From positions 11,856,501-11,920,500 of the forward strand of contig JBBMNZ010000018.1 of NCBI GenBank assembly GCA_037954325.1: a DNA stretch of 64,000 nt, written 5' to 3'. Source of the stretch: Fistularia commersonii. Its lineage: Eukaryota; Chordata; Actinopteri; Syngnathiformes; Fistulariidae. The notes under the pieces were generated by a model, which saw nothing but the letters and a program-made list of their open reading frames with translations, was not told the origin of the DNA and did no database searches. Every line of letters begins with the position of its first letter. Positions within the stretch are counted from its first letter, which is position 1. The position numbers and the translations under genes were made by a program. This document shows positions 45,901 to 56,808 of the stretch, piece after piece.

Positions 45901-46307
45901 ATGCCAATTTTTTAGTTAATGATCGATGTTAGCTCACGTCTTATTACCGAGGTACGGTATGGAACAATGCGGTAAAATCCATTACTAAGACAATATGGTT
46001 TTGTTGATTTAAACACCTTCAAATTAGTCAACCTTTCACAGCATCGATCACTTTGAATCCACCACAAAGTAGTCTATTGTTGTATTTCACAATTCTGAGT
46101 ATCTTTTGGGAAATGTCTATTTAGAAATATCCCTCTTGATTCAGAATGATGGAGAATCTGAAATGTTTTATTGCATGTAATGCGCAGAATGGCCAACCGC
46201 CGGGTCTTAGACGCTCTCTTTTTCTTACGACTCTTACCTGCAGGACAAACTACCTAGCCATTCCTTCTGAGCAGAAAGACAATCCAGACGTTCCTGTTTC
46301 CGAATAA
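39943..46307 (+). CDS. scn3b: Sodium channel beta-3 subunit, five coding exons
   Basis: Joined exons 39943-39997, 41183-41358, 41441-41669, 44652-44790 and 46244-46307 give exactly 221 codons (220 residues plus TAA). Human SCN3B is 215 residues. The protein is the auxiliary beta-3 subunit that binds voltage-gated Na channel alpha subunits and alters their gating and surface delivery. Visible parts: signal peptide 1-19, V-type Ig domain about 20-145 with the D-S-G-x-Y-x-C motif, sequons N-G-S, N-V-T, N-D-S and N-I-T, transmembrane helix about 165-185 (MYVLLVFLTFWLLIEMVYCY), and a short tail with NYLAIPSE. The conserved run C-I-S-C-M-K-R-E-E-V and the tail favour beta-3 over beta-1. All splice sites are GT-AG and phases agree. 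Confidence 0.95.
39998..41182 (+). other. scn3b intron 1, no feature seen
   Basis: About 1.2 kb with G-run and T-run simple sequence; no transposon ends or extra exon recognised. Confidence 0.5.
41183..41358 (+). CDS. scn3b: scn3b exon 2 (first half of Ig domain)
   Basis: Phase 1 in, phase 0 out. Contains P-V-C-V-D-V-P-S, the Cys-rich strand L-T-C-I-S-C-M-K-R-E-E and V-D-W-Y-Y. Confidence 0.95.
41441..41669 (+). CDS. scn3b: scn3b exon 3 (second half of Ig domain)
   Basis: Phase 0 in, phase 1 out. Contains the sequence F-K-G-R-L-L-W-N-G-S, and N-V-T-L-N-D-S-G-V-Y-E-C, the Ig-closing motif. Confidence 0.95.
41670..44651 (+). other. scn3b intron 3, one LINE-tail fragment
   Basis: About 3 kb without coding potential. 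An antisense LINE-tail fragment lies at 43996-44185 (separate entry). Confidence 0.5.
43996..44185 (-). repeat. LINE-like 3' tail fragment, antisense
   Basis: Text such as caactttatttatcccgaaa followed by gaaattgttg resembles the reverse complement of a fish LINE tail. Similar to the fragment at 5565-5690. Confidence 0.45.
44652..44790 (+). CDS. scn3b: scn3b exon 4 (transmembrane helix)
   Basis: Phase 1 in, phase 2 out (donor gtgagt). Contains SEIMMYVLLVFLTFWLLIEM and Y-C-Y-R-K, closely matching vertebrate beta-3 proteins. Confidence 0.96.
44791..46243 (+). other. scn3b intron 4, no feature seen
   Basis: About 1.45 kb of ordinary intron sequence. Confidence 0.5.
46244..46307 (+). CDS. scn3b: scn3b exon 5 (C-terminal tail and stop)
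   Basis: Phase 2 in after ctgcag. Encodes TNYLAIPSEQKDNPDVPVSE and the TAA at 46305-46307. Confidence 0.95.
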
Positions 46308-47110
46308 AAGTCATTGAGACGGTATTTTCAGTGTAATTCATCCAACCCCGATCTGCTCAGTCAGCTCATGCCCCACACTTTCAACCCATTGTTTGTATCT
46401 GTTTTACCCATAGCTATGTACTTCTGATGTAGAACTCTGTTGTTCCAACTCTATCCATTTCTCCTTTTGCTTGCTGATTTCAAAGGGTCTCCATTCCAGC
46501 CGTGTTTGAAAACACCGTCTTCCATTTGTGCCCAGTTTCCATTTAGTGCACAATTTACCTCACTGTCAAATGCATGCCTTGGGATATTATAGAGTGCATT
46601 AGGTTTAATCCTAATTATATAATGTTTTGCATTCAAAAGTGTAGAATAATGGGCAAGAATGATGGAATATATTGACTCCTAAAATAATTCCAAAAGTTTT
46701 TGTTTTTTGTCCTTATGTTTTCTAAAAATCTTGTTTTTTTTTTGTTTTTTTTAAGAAGGCAACAATACGCAATTCCACTGTTGCAGTATTTGAGATAAAT
46801 AATGTCAAACATGAAAAACGATTCAATTTTTAAATTCAGCAGTTTTCATTTCGCATATAAATATCACGTGTTGAAATAATGGGGTAAATGTAATCTGCTC
46901 TTATTAGGTATTGACCGATCATGATGGGACATTGGCAAAGACGTAGATGTCACATCTCCGCCCATGGGAATCAGCCCAACAGACTGTCGTCTTTGTGTAT
47001 CAAGTGTCAAGTTGCTATAATCTTGTACTCTTTCTCCTGAATTTTTTTTTTTTTTACCTTCTTGTCTGCCATTTGTAATCAAGCTATCTGACAAATAAAA
47101 GACAATACAC
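46308..47110 (+). other. Probable scn3b 3' UTR region
   Basis: AATAAA at 47094-47099 is a candidate poly(A) signal. No transcript evidence in the sequence. Confidence 0.3.
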
Positions 47111-49810
47111 AATATCATCAGGTAAATAATAGCTATGCTTCGTTGGGAGCTTACGGTGCCTGCTAGTAACAATATGAAAAAAAAAAACATAAGATCAATG
47201 GAGTGAAGAAGCTGCCTGACTGCTGCCGAGCCTGTTCAACTTTTATTCACTCTGCCAATTGGATTATTTATTTCTATTAATATTTTATAAGCAACTCTGA
47301 GCTTTTGAGTCCATTTTATCAGCATCAACTGACATCTTTTTTCACATCTTTCTAAGAAAAATGGATTGCATCATTTTTATACTACCCAGTTGTGCATTAT
47401 TTTGTTTATCTGCTTAACAAACTGAATCCATTTCCTTCATGCATATTTATAACCCTCCGTAGGAATCTTTAAGCCATTTTAGGCAAATGCAATGAGGTTC
47501 AATCAAATGTATGACCTCCGCACTCATTCAAATATTACTAATATGTTTATGCAGTAGTGTCGGTATTAATAATAAATGTGCCTATCTCAACAATTAAAAA
47601 AACGATGAAAAAAAAACAAACAAACCTGTAAAAATGTTTTTTTTTTTTTTTTTTGTGATTCAATCATACCAAACTGTTCTTTGTCTTCGGATACTGTGGA
47701 TCCTGTGAATAAGCTGCTTTTGAACTATTAAATTGAATGCATTCCAAAAAAAAAAAAAAAAAAAAAAAGAGTTTCGAATAGTCGTCTGTTCACTGAGAGC
47801 CCTTTTGTTATAGTAAAAGTAAAGTCCACTTGAGCCTTTTTTTTTTTCTGAGGAAACTGAAGCTTCTGCTTCTAATTATCTCACATTGTGGGATCACAAT
47901 AGAGCTGAGATTTTGGAGCTCAACAAAAATAGGGACAACTCTTCTTAATTTTGCCTCATTAATACCGCCAACTACCTCAAACTATACTTCTAAAGTTGAC
48001 TGTGTCGGTGCTTCGACGACATAACATGGCTGGGATGTGAGTAAGAGCAGCGTTGGTCCAGATAAGAAAGGCCAGCAGGGTTGTGGAAGACAAATGAATA
48101 AAAGGTTGAAGGTACCAAAAGAGAGAAAGGGGGAAAAGACTGGCAGGTCGAGAGAGGGAGGGAGAGCGAGAGAGACGTTACAGTCAGTGCTCTTTTAGTT
48201 AACCCTGACCCACAGCAGTGACAGATATAGCAGCAGCTGTTGTTATAGCAACCCAGCAGAGGAGATTGGTTGAAATATTATTATAGAGTCGTAGAGACAA
48301 AAGCATTTATGCACAGCCATAAAACGTAGCTTTATTTAGTGCAAAAAAAAAAAAAAACCTCCCAAGGGCTGATAGCCCTCCTCTGCAAGAGGGATAGCAG
48401 ATCCTTGATGGACTTTTCTCCAATTTGAGAAAGTCCCACACTTCCACGATACCAAGGTCAGGCATATTGCCATAGTGGCAAGCGGTAATGTAACAAGTGC
48501 ACCCCTTTTTCCATCCATCAAGTTCAGATAAATTGGTTATTGATTCCGTGACACGTCCCGCGCAGTCAACAACAGTGTGGCGTTGTAGCTTTCAGATGCA
48601 TTGTTAAAGTCCAATTCCAAGCCCCCGCCCTCCCTGGGATCTCTGTTTTCCTTCCTCTTCCTTCTCTTGTTACAATTAATTCCCGCAGGATACAACCCAG
48701 TAATATGGCCCACATTCTGCAAGAACGTGTTTCAGCTGAAACCAACGGTTTCAACCGCCGCGTGTTCGGGCAAGCCTTTTAGGGCTGTATCACTTCAACC
48801 CCACTGGCGGGACGTGATGTGTTAAAAAGTTAATATCCTCTGCTTGTTAATGGAAGTGGCTAGCTGCATGTGTCACTAATGGCAAAAAAAAAGACATTTT
48901 GCTGTCTAATATCCCATTAAAAACAATAGGCTCTTTGGCACAGTCCATTTATTATGGATTGCAATTTTTGCTTTTCAAGATCAAAAGTGTTATCGCCTTG
49001 AAAAAATAGTCACAAAATATGATTTAAATCACATTTCCAGTGCACAAAGCTTGTCCATCTATGAAGGGTCTTTGTCTCCCTCTAGTGTAAAGCCCATTGT
49101 GTCATCCAATGGGGATGGAATCAAAAACAATTGACAAATGTCGTTTTCTCTGGCGACCAAGACTGACACGCTGAAAACCGCATGGTGCCGTTAGATTGGG
49201 TTAATTCTTTAAAATCAGCTGTACGGTTAACTGGCGGTGCGCAATAAATTCAAGCATTGGTGCCTTCGATTAACGGATGCTCGCTGTTTTGAAGGCGTGG
49301 TGATCAGTAACAGTGTTGAAAAAACCAGACGGCGTAATCACCGGAAAAACACAGGCTATCGATCGCGGATCAATAGTCACTTGGCCGGAGCTTCGTCCTA
49401 TCTGAGCATTAAAATGTTTTGATAGAAGAGGCCAAATTGATAAAATGCAGAGTGAGAAATGATTACCCTTTGTTTTTCCTCTTTCCCACCAAGAGAGAGC
49501 ATAACCTATTGAATGTGAAATCTCCTCTCCACCTTCCACTAGTACAACAAATTGCAACAACATCACGAGCGCACAAACAACACAATTAGGGCTAACCGGC
49601 CGCCCTAGGTCGAGACCACCGTGTTTGTCGCTTACCGACGTTCTAAGTTTTCATCTCGAAAAAGACCTAAGAGAACACGCGGAGGCTGACCTTTGTCTAA
49701 CATTAGCAAGAAATTATTTCCCAACTGGGTCAGGGTCATTTCCGGTCGCTGCCGAGCCCACGTTTGGTTTCCAGTTTGCGCAGCTGAATTCACTCTTTTC
49801 CCAATATTTC
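47111..49810 (+). other. Intergenic, simple runs, no gene
   Basis: Several long poly-A and poly-T runs (e.g. 47746-47768) and a purine-rich (GA)-type tract near 48120-48178. No open frame with family support on either strand. Confidence 0.5.
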
Positions 49811-49885
49811 CGATAAACTTGCTGCATGTTTTTGGACTGCGGGAGGAAACCGGAGAACCAGGAGGAAAACCCGCACCGAAGCGCT
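49811..49885 (-). repeat. Fish SINE-like fragment copy 2, antisense
   Basis: Contains tgcatgtttttggactgcgg and gaggaaaccggagaaccagg, the inverse of the central part of the element at 13803-14093. Confidence 0.7.
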
Positions 49886-49916
49886 AAACACCGCCACCCG
49901 ACCCTACCCAAAAGGC

Positions 49917-49996
49917 CTACATGTATGCAAATACTGTAAGGTAGTACGATAGAAACGGTGTTTTTCTTAGCGACAAAAAAGTTTGACGACGGATCG
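49917..49996 (+). repeat. 80-bp direct repeat, copy A
   Basis: About 74 of 80 bases match 51361-51440, starting ctacatgtatgcaaatactg and ending gacgacggatcg. Family unknown. Confidence 0.85.
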
Positions 49997-51360
49997 CCAG
50001 CGGGTAATAGAATTAAGCCTGTATTCGAATCAAAGCGGTGGCCTGAATGTGACAAAAAGACCAGTCCTCTGCCCAATATTGCACTTCCTGATGTGTTTCC
50101 TTTCAAAAGCAGAAATATAATCCCTCCAGCGTGCACTGGGTTGAGCAGGAAGTGTACCTGACTCATGTGCCTGGAAAACCTCTGAAAAACGGCTGACTAA
50201 TCAGACGCTCAAAACATCTCAATCGGTTTCTCTCCATGTGGCCCTCCTTTGGTCTCCATCAGGAAGCCAGACTTCTTCTCCCCCCCACCCCGATCTATCG
50301 GCTAAGCCCGTCTATCTGGGGGGATGAAAATAATTCAACCGAGCGAATCTCTCAGTCGCCGCGCAGAGTCTGTGACCGAGGTTGATTTCGGGATCACGCC
50401 GAACGGTAAATTGAGAGCTCTCCTTTCCACACTGCCACGTGAGGCGGTGGCTTGTTTCGAAACGAGGGGAAAGAGACCACAGCATCCCAAAATGCTTTGG
50501 CGCTTTTCTTCCCCCCGAGGCCGGGTCTTGTTATTCTTTTCATGAGTAGCTGCCATTTGCATGGATTTTTCCCAATTTTTCTTCCAAAACACCTCTGGTA
50601 AATTCAGCGCTATTCAGTGAAAATGACTTCTACAACCGAAAAGAATGCGATTCTGATGTATTTGACATGAAGCGCTACAAAGGATTTCAATTGGCTCAAT
50701 GTTGAAAATAAAAAATTAGGTACGCTTTAAGTCTCACGCCACCTCGTCTCCTTGCATTCTGAAATTCAGCTCACCCAGCTAGCGGGAGACGCAACTTAAT
50801 AGCAGCAAAACATCGACATCAGCCGTCCTTGTGTCTGCGAGGTGCTCATTAGACAATCTTGTCGTATCAACTGAACTTGTTCGGTGTTTTAAAGTGTAAT
50901 TCTTTCCCCGTAGGTGTCTGGGATAACCGTGTGAGCACCAGGCGCTTATGCATTGGCGCCGTAGCTCCCTTGCTCGGTGCTCATCCGCTGCTCTGCCTCC
51001 TCTCGCTCACTCGGCAAAACCTGCTCTGACTAACGTGAAGCTGATTGTCAGTATCAAAACACCAGCCTCGCGCCCACCTGGTTGCCAGATTGTCCATTCT
51101 TTTTTGGGGTGCAAGACTTTCCAGCGTCTTTTCTCAGAGTTGAGGTCCCCATCTGCTCCCCAACGGTAAACGACAACTCGGAGTTTCGACCGACGGGCTT
51201 TACGACAAACTTAAATACGCAGAATGCATCGGCAGCCGAGTTGTACGTATTGCATACGCTTACCCATGCTTATACTTGGCCTATATTCATGCCAATAGCA
51301 ACGTTAAGGAAAAAGAAAAGATAAAATAGTACAGTACAAATGGCCTATCCATCCATCCGC
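49997..51360 (+). other. Intergenic, no gene seen
   Basis: GC content is higher than average around 50300-51200, with frames open on both strands but without splice or family support. Confidence 0.45.
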
Positions 51361-51440
51361 CTACATGTATGCAAATACTGTAAGGTTGTATGATAGAAAC
51401 TGTGTTTTTCTTAGCGACAAAAACGCTTAACGACGGATCG
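51361..51440 (+). repeat. 80-bp direct repeat, copy B
   Basis: Second copy of the element at 49917-49996, about 1.4 kb downstream, same orientation. Confidence 0.85.
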
Positions 51441-51487
51441 CTTGGAACGTAACCCTGTCTTTAAGTGAGAACCTAGTATTTCCTAGC

Positions 51488-51822
51488 TTAAGGGTGGGCA
51501 ATTCATTTTGCTACTGGGCCACATTTCTTTTTTAATTTTTATGCACGGGCTAAGTAGGTAACATAAGGTAGGTAAATTGAACAAAATTAAAAAAAATAAA
51601 TAAATTAAATATTAACATTTTTGGGCTTTTTATTTCAACATTAAAATCATTAATGATCATATAAAATGTACCAACATTATTTGGTATGTAATCATCCATA
51701 CAAAAATTTAATAAAAGGAAAGAATAAGGAGTTTCTAAATTCAATATTGATTGAAGATACTTATTTAAATATTCAAAGACGGGACGGATAAAAAAAGCAA
51801 AGGCCGTAAAATGCCTAGGTCT
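51488..51822. mobile_element. Degraded non-autonomous hAT-like element
   Basis: Begins near ttaagggtgggcaattca and is flanked by 8-bp duplications ttcctagc (51480-51487 and 51823-51830). The right end does not match the left well, so it is probably worn or truncated. Confidence 0.5.
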
Positions 51823-52039
51823 TTCCTAGCCTGTTAAAAATACTCCTTCCCCGTTTACAGCGGTGGCCGGATGAAGCCTTGAAGGTTTCCATCTAGTTGC
51901 TTCAAGAATGGGTCATTTCTCAAGGCTTCCTATCCATACCCCATTTTTGTCACTTTGACTATTCGTGAAGTAAGAAAACAAATTAAACATTGATTTTGTG
52001 ATTATTGTTTCCGCCTTACGGAAAGAAAGTCCCCGGTTC

Positions 52040-52300
52040 CTTTTCCGACAGTGGATCTTTCCATGTGGAGTCTCCATGTTCTACCTGTGGGTTCCTCAAA
52101 GTTTTCTATCTCCGGTCCAAAAATAGTTATTCAGAAACCCTCAATCGCCCAAATATGATTCTGTGTCTCTGTGATTGTCAGGTGAGCGTTCCAGGGCGAA
52201 CCTTGACAGCCAGCGACAGCGGGGATCAGCCCCGGGGCCCCCCTTGCGATCGCAGCGCAGGATAAGGGGTATAGAAAATGAATAAATTCATTCAATTTTG
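52040..52300 (+). repeat. Degraded fish SINE-like element copy 3
   Basis: Has ccatgtggagtctccatgtt, a fragmentary middle, and the 3' end cgcagcgcaggataaggggt followed by atgaataaattcatt, in the order of the copy at 13803. Confidence 0.6.
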
Positions 52301-52619
52301 TATGGTTTGTTCATCTTATCTGTGATAAAGGGGTGAAATAGGGGACTATTAATATAAAAAAATATATATTTCAGTCAACGTTGGAACAGAGGACTTGGGA
52401 GGATTATGCTAACTGTTGCATTTGCCTAAAAAAGATGGAGCAGTGAATACTGTGGGGATGCTGACTTTCTTACTTGTTCTGAAAGAGATTTTTTTTTCCA
52501 CTGGGCTTGAACTTAGACGGTCTCTTTCTTTTTTTTTTCTAAATAATCTCCCTGGCTTGGAAGAGAAGCCTAAGGAGGCATGAGTGCACATGTATCCAAC
52601 GGCAAGCCTGTATGGAGTT

Positions 52620-52622
52620 GCA

Positions 52623-52653
<31 letters not shown>

Positions 52654-52690
52654 GTATATATATATATACATATATGTGTGCGTATATGCA
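52620..52690. repeat. (TA)n/(TATG) microsatellite
   Basis: Alternating TA and TATG units. Confidence 0.8.
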
Positions 52691-53278
52691 CCTCTGCTTC
52701 TCCGAGTGCTGAAGGGGATCCTCTGTTCTGCTAATGCTTGGTTCTCCTTTCTGGTCACTGCTTTGTAAAGATTTGAGAAGTGCATTTCTCTCCAATGACA
52801 TTCACTTCAGAGACTAATGCTTCCTATAAATATGTATATATCCTATATTCACTTGCATAAAGTTAACGGTGCAAAATTAAAATGAGGTAAAGGTTTAATT
52901 ACAGTATTTGCATGTCTGTGGTTAGTTTAAAAAAATGTGCAATGGCAATGATTGCTTTTATTTTGTGATGTGCACATGATGAATATAGCATTAGTATAAT
53001 TAATGTCATTATCATAAGATTTGAAGAGCAAATATGAAAAATTTGAGAAATGTACCAGCCTTGGCAACTCCAATGGTACTTCCATTACAAACAAGTCAGT
53101 GCCTCAGGATTGGCAAACACTCCAGCTTGGAATGGAAAAAAAACAGAAACTTGTAAATATTATAGTTATAACACACCATTATTCAAGTCTTTGTTTATGT
53201 GTAAGATCAGCTCCAAGGGTCAACAGTCCAGAAACAGCATCAAGCTACAATGAGATAGAAGACAATCAGGCAAAATAA

Positions 53279-53722
53279 AAGGAAAGGTGTACAAGACAGT
53301 GGTGAGACCGGCGATGCTGTAGGGTTTAGAAACAATGACCATGATGAGAAGACTTAAGAGAAGATGAGAAGATTTTAAAATAAGAAAAAGTAGGGAAAGA
53401 GCGAAATTTCCCTTATTTAATAAAGTATAATAAAAAAAAAAATGAGATAAGAATTAAAAACAGACTGGAGGCAGAGCTGGAGGTTGCAGAGATGAAGATG
53501 TCGAGGTTCTCTTTGGGAGTGACAAGGATGGATAGGATCAGGATGCTGGAACTGGAGCTGCCAGGCAGGAGGTCTAGAGGAAGACCAAAGAAAAGATTTA
53601 TGGACGTAGTGAGAGAGGATACAAAGGTAGTTGGTGTGAGAAAGGAGGATACAGAGAATAGGGTTAGATGGAGAAGGTTGATTGTGGAAAAGCCGAAGGG
53701 AAAAGTAAAAGATCGGCTCATA
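53279..53722 (+). mobile_element. RTE/Rex-like non-LTR retrotransposon 3' fragment
   Basis: The broken frame shows V-Y-K-T-V-V-R-P-A-M-L, then MKMSRFSLGVTRMDRIR, ELPGRRSRGRPKKRFMDV and W-R-R-L-I, the usual end of a fish RTE-type reverse transcriptase. Contains frame breaks and is inactive. Confidence 0.8.
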
Positions 53723-56712
53723 GTGTTCCCATACGGGTGGCTCCTCCTTTTTTGCTGGTTCCATGAAAACAAGCTCCTCTACGTCAAAGGCCAGTGGCAG
53801 AACTCCAGCGTTACCGAGGAAATTTAGCGGGGATTCATCTGACCTAACTTCTGTTTGTAAATCACGCCAACCCCGGAGCCATCAGACGTCATCGGAGATG
53901 TCACAGTTGACACGCGCTTCATGGAAGACTTCCTGGATTTCCTGGAGAAATAACTTCTCGACACACGCCGAGCACAGTACATCCCATCGCAACCAACAAA
54001 ACATCAGCTAACGCGGAAAAGATGTGTTAAACCTGGATTTTATCATGATCAAACATACATTTTTGATTGTAATCTCCTTAAAGTTTACACACATGCATGC
54101 ACATATCCCATAGTGTCCGAGTATTTTGCATACACAGGGCTCTCCGAAAACATGAAATACCGTGTATTCATGCAGTAAATGTTTGGTTTCTTGGACTTGT
54201 TAAGAAAAATTCTGCCTTTTCAGGAATGGAGAATTACCAGCTTTACATGGATAAATGGCCACGATGTTGTCGCTTCAGCAGCGTACATCGGAGAAATATT
54301 GGATTAGGGGCTTAACTTACATCAACGACTTACATATTCTTCAATGTCAGTCCTTCTTATTAAAGCTGCTGTCACAACACATCACTCGAGTATTTACGGC
54401 TATGCATTGGTAGTCAAGGTGCGCCTTGCTATGACTTTCCATTTAAATGTAGCATAATGTGACACTGAACAATGTAATTTGTGTATTCTCATCGTTTACC
54501 GCCCGCTTTCAAATTTTATTATGCATATATCTCGCTATCAGCCTTCCAAACAGGTGTTCAGTAAACCCGCGGAGTTGAAAAAAAGCCGTGAATCATTCAA
54601 GTAGTGACACTGATCTAGTTTTTCATTTGTTTTGAATAGACACAAATAAGTTGTTTGATTTTATTTGATCGCCCTTCAAAACCAGATGAAACTCAAACAA
54701 AAGAACAAATGCGGAATCCCAGACAAATGATGTCGTAAACCTCTGCTGGTAGCAGAGTCACCATCATCATTTCATACATCAGGACTGAAATCTACCACGC
54801 TCGCCTGCTGCGCACATCGGAAAATGGCGCGACATGTTTATTTATATGAGAAGCTGCTCTCGGGATGTACACAAATAATTTAGCATATTTATTGTTTTTT
54901 GAGGATGTCGAGTGGTAAAGTTTGCCGCTGAGCGACGTAAATTAGACGCTAGCATATCCAAAACCTCATAATCAAAGCAGAAATCATGAATTAATCAAGA
55001 ACCTTTAACCGTATACTTTAACCTTTCCTCTCTCCCATCCATCGTGCCATCCTCTGTTTCAAACAAGAGGCATCTTTGATTAGCAAGACAAAGACGATGC
55101 CTTAAATAAAAAGACCATTTACAAGTCAGACTCGGGGGCGAGGCACTGACCGGGCTTGTGATGAGAGGACGGAGCTGCGCCGTAGCACAATGACGTCGCC
55201 GCTTCATTGTTAGTGAAATGAACACCTGGCGAGCGGAGAAGTGCTAAATCACTGTTGTTAGTTTTGCCACACCTGAGATGCTCCACCGAAAATGACACAA
55301 AGCGGAACATTACATCGCATTCACCGGAACCGCTGCCTGCCGGCTGGGTTTGAATATAAAAATAAACACACGACGGTAAGTCAGCACTGCATTAACAAAT
55401 GCCACGATAGTCACATTATAATTCACTGAGAAAAACAGTTTATCTATCTATCTGGTTTTCATATCACCCTCAGTGTGACATATATGGCTTTTCTCTATAG
55501 ACAGAATGAACATATTGCTCCTTTAATTTCCAGTTTCCAGTGAACATGGTGCCGGACTCATTGTTTTCAGCCCTTCTAGCTCATCCGGTCGAGTCGATGG
55601 CGAGTCTGATGGACGGTTTCGAGCAGGAGCCGATAAACCCGAAGGCTCGTGGACGTCACAGCCTGCAGACTCGGCGCTTTTCTCCGCCTCCCCTTGCTCG
55701 TTGCGCACACCTGCTCTCCGTTTCAATCAGCTGACCCGATCACCAGCAATCAGGACAAGCGTAAAGAAACCACTTGGAACCACACTTGGAAACCGACCAC
55801 GTGCCTGTTTTGACATTCTGCACCTGCTCGCCCCGTCGATCAATAACACCCCCGTAAGAAAGATCCTGTGGTTCATCATGCTGCATTTTGGTCCCATGAA
55901 AATCCCGCTCCTCTACAACGGACATCTGGAGTTTCTACATAAAGGTCACTGCCGTTGACCTCCATCAGGGAAGAGATGACCTTGTCTACATTGGCGCAGA
56001 TCAATGGCTCGGAATCAAAAGAACCGTGAGAAACTAAAGTAACGTCAGCCGGAAGAAGTGAGTGTTCAGATTCTGGTGAAATACCACCCACTAAAGATAA
56101 ATTCGGGATAAAATGTGACTTTTCTGCAAGCCTTTACAGTGATTTAACTGTCATCTCATTTACACAGTTGAATGTAAGATTTCTGAGAGCGTATTATCCA
56201 ATAACTGGATGATCAGCGGAGCACATTGCCTTCTTACTTTCCTCTGTATTGCATTTTTTTCCTCAAACACATAATTTCTGTCTACACGTGTCTAGTTAAA
56301 TCCTTTGCCAGAAAAAAACCCGGTCTCAAAAACAACTGAAGCCTGCAGATGTGAATAAATCGTAATGAGTACATTCATCATTAAATTAGCATAAAATGTA
56401 CCAAAGTTGTTTGGTAAGCACTTCAGTTCACATAAAAGTAAGTTATCCGCTTCTTGCAAGTGCTCATATTTAGGTTTCACTGCTAAGCTAACCTAGCATG
56501 CAGGGCAATCCCATTGACAACGGAGCCGCCGTCAAACAGAATCCTTGTATAGCACTGATAATTTTCCAATCACATTGATTGACCTTTAATATTACATGCA
56601 TGTAGAATTGTTAAATGCCATTCAAGTTACAGAAACTCAAAGAGAAGTTATCAAGAATACTTGAATAGGAAACAATCAAGGTTTTGAGGACATGAAATCT
56701 GGTGAATCTCAA

Positions 56713-56715
<3 letters not shown>
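53723..56715 (+). other. Intergenic, no gene seen
   Basis: Includes CG-rich patches near 55130-55200 and 55560-55690 but no exon chain. A stretch near 56385-56440 resembles part of the hAT-like element at 51488. Confidence 0.45.

Positions 56716-56807
<92 letters not shown>
56716..56807. repeat. Long (GT)n microsatellite
   Basis: About 46 uninterrupted GT units, likely polymorphic. Confidence 0.95.

Positions 56808-56808
<1 letters not shown>

Noticed and set aside
49714..50166. A 150-codon open frame on the minus strand
   Set aside because: It runs across the antisense SINE fragment and one of the 80-base repeats, and has no domain-like pattern.
53763..54011. 82-codon Ser/Thr-rich open frame after the LINE fragment
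   Set aside because: No splice context, family resemblance or coding-type composition; likely chance.
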